Positions 63,294 to 64,000 of a DNA stretch of 64,000 nucleotides are shown here, one piece after another. Positions within the stretch are counted from its first letter, which is position 1; each line of letters opens with the position of its first letter. The translations under genes were made by a program, and so were the position numbers. The notes under the pieces are model-generated. The model made no database searches. It saw nothing but the letters and a program-made list of their open reading frames with translations, and was not told where the DNA came from. Source of the stretch: Bacteroidota bacterium (GTDB taxonomy: Bacteria > Bacteroidota > Bacteroidia > Palsa-965). The stretch is from NCBI GenBank assembly GCA_016194975.1, contig JACQAM010000008.1, forward strand, positions 295,038 through 359,037, in the 5' to 3' direction.

Positions 63294-63860
63294 ATGAAAA
63301 AATATTTTCCAGCTCTTTTATTTTCACTCCCGGTTTTTCTAACTGCACAAACCGACACGCTGCCGAAAGAAGATGAAGGAAGGATACGCACCGTTTTCTC
63401 GGGCAAGATCGAGAACTGGGAAGTTACTTATGGAAATGACGAAGGAAATTTTGAAGCGTACCTGATGAATGATGTGAATCGCTGGACATTTGAAGTGGGC
63501 GGACTTTCCGGCGAAGTGAATACAGAGTTCAACGACAGTTACAAAAGCTGGATCATCACGGTGAATAATAAAACGTATGCTTTGAAAACATGGATCAGCG
63601 GTGGATGGAATAAGTGGGAACTCACCGGCGGCGATCTTACAGAAAAAGTAACGATACAAACTCTTTATGCAGGAAGCTGGGATAACTGGACCATGACCCG
63701 CACCGGAGTAGAGGTGAGTTTCTCGACTTATCTGAACAACAACTGGGACGATTGGAGCATCACCGGAAATTTTTCAAAACTCACCGACGGAGAAAAAGTA
63801 GCAACGATGTTCATGCCTGTTTTTGTGTCAAGAGTTTACAAGAGAGGATTGGTCAGGTAG
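63294..63860 (+). CDS. secreted tryptophan-repeat protein
   Basis: A 188-residue exported protein (signal peptide ending FLTAQ). Six imperfect repeats of about 20 residues, each with Trp and a following strand: IENWEVTYG, VNRWTFEVGG, YKSWIITVNN, WNKWELTGGD, WDNWTMTRTG, WDDWSITGNF. It is probably an all-beta repeat protein of the envelope. ATG 63294 fits the signal peptide. Its stop codon is immediately followed by the end of an IS element, so the native C-terminus could be altered. Confidence 0.75.
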   Translation: MKKYFPALLFSLPVFLTAQTDTLPKEDEGRIRTVFSGKIENWEVTYGNDEGNFEAYLMNDVNRWTFEVGGLSGEVNTEFNDSYKSWIITVNNKTYALKTWISGGWNKWELTGGDLTEKVTIQTLYAGSWDNWTMTRTGVEVSFSTYLNNNWDDWSITGNFSKLTDGEKVATMFMPVFVSRVYKRGLVR

Positions 63861-64000
63861 TGTAAGCTCCCCTCTTTTTCGGGCCATTCAAAATTAGAGG
63901 TTTTCATTCTTTGTTTTCAAAAATTAAATCAACAGGTGTTTTGTAGTTGAGTGATTTGTGAGGTCTGTTGTAATTGTAATCATGTTGGTACTCTTCCGCC
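63861..64000 (-). mobile_element. end of an IS3-family element (partial)
   Basis: A terminus starting TGTAAGCTCCCCTC lies directly after the preceding stop codon; TG ends are typical of IS3-family inverted repeats. The rest of the element, and so its other end and target duplication, lies beyond the window. Confidence 0.7.
63904..64000 (-). CDS. IS3-family transposase, C-terminal end (partial)
   Basis: The reverse strand encodes the end of an integrase-core transposase: EEYQHDYNYNRPHKSLNYKT followed by PVDLIFENKE and stop TGA (63904-63906). The YNYNRPHKSLNYKTP block is the standard end of IS3 OrfB. Only this part is visible; whether the remainder is intact is unknown. Confidence 0.85.
   Translation of the reverse strand, partial: AEEYQHDYNYNRPHKSLNYKTPVDLIFENKE

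Overview
The window is about 64 kb of a Bacteroidota chromosome (Flavobacteriia/Sphingobacteriia-like, lineage not resolved). The evidence is a type IX secretion locus (gldJ, porP/sprF, porU, porV), a fused lpxC/fabZ gene, a CotH-type protein ending in a type IX sorting domain, many lipoproteins with long signal peptides, almost no Shine-Dalgarno sites, and the Bacteroidota -7 promoter box TAnnTTTG in front of many genes. Most of the window is housekeeping DNA, with short repeats and a few insertions between genes.

Layout. 1-4.8 kb: small membrane proteins, gpmI overlapped by a sensor histidine kinase, and a lipoprotein. 5.1-5.4 kb: two tRNA-Val genes, the second with unusual bases. 5.4-9.6 kb: TonB/ExbB/ExbD energy-transduction genes with folC. 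10-16.4 kb: a PepSY-like lipoprotein, amino-acid dehydrogenase, anmK, acyl-CoA dehydrogenase and murF. 16.4-24.5 kb: type IX secretion block (gldJ and porP leftward, porU and porV rightward). 24.5-34 kb: ispF, a leftward DUF2490/DUF4956/VTC/small-protein/CotH cluster, then cdd, pdhA and pdhC. 34-38.8 kb: accessory lipoproteins, a CFI-box protein and a membrane-bound PP2C-type phosphatase. 38.9-50.6 kb: recG, a GT117 (DUF2723) protein, a GT-C-like protein, twin lipoproteins and pheT. 50.6-57.2 kb: tadA, a probable AAA+/DUF4143 insertion, DUF2147, aspS and a REP-associated transposase with REP palindromes. 57.2-63.1 kb: HD phosphohydrolase, an MFS exporter, and lpxD-lpxC/fabZ-lpxA (lipid A). 63.3-64 kb: a secreted Trp-repeat protein followed at once by the end of an IS3-family element that leaves the window.

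How the genes work together. The type IX genes make the outer-membrane export and sorting machinery that would export the CotH-type protein. The Lpx genes supply lipid A, the usual anchor for type IX cargo. murF and anmK serve peptidoglycan synthesis and recycling. The ExbB/ExbD/TonB set energises outer-membrane transport. pdhA/pdhC and the dehydrogenases serve central metabolism.

Most notable non-routine features: a 1.4-kb AAA+/DUF4143 segment that appears to sit inside a duplicated tadA start; a tRNA-Val(GAC) with C33; promoter boxes ending 3-5 nt before start codons (predicted leaderless mRNAs); long perfect inverted repeats between convergent genes; a MITE-like repeat present in two copies; and the CotH/VTC/DUF4956 gene cluster.
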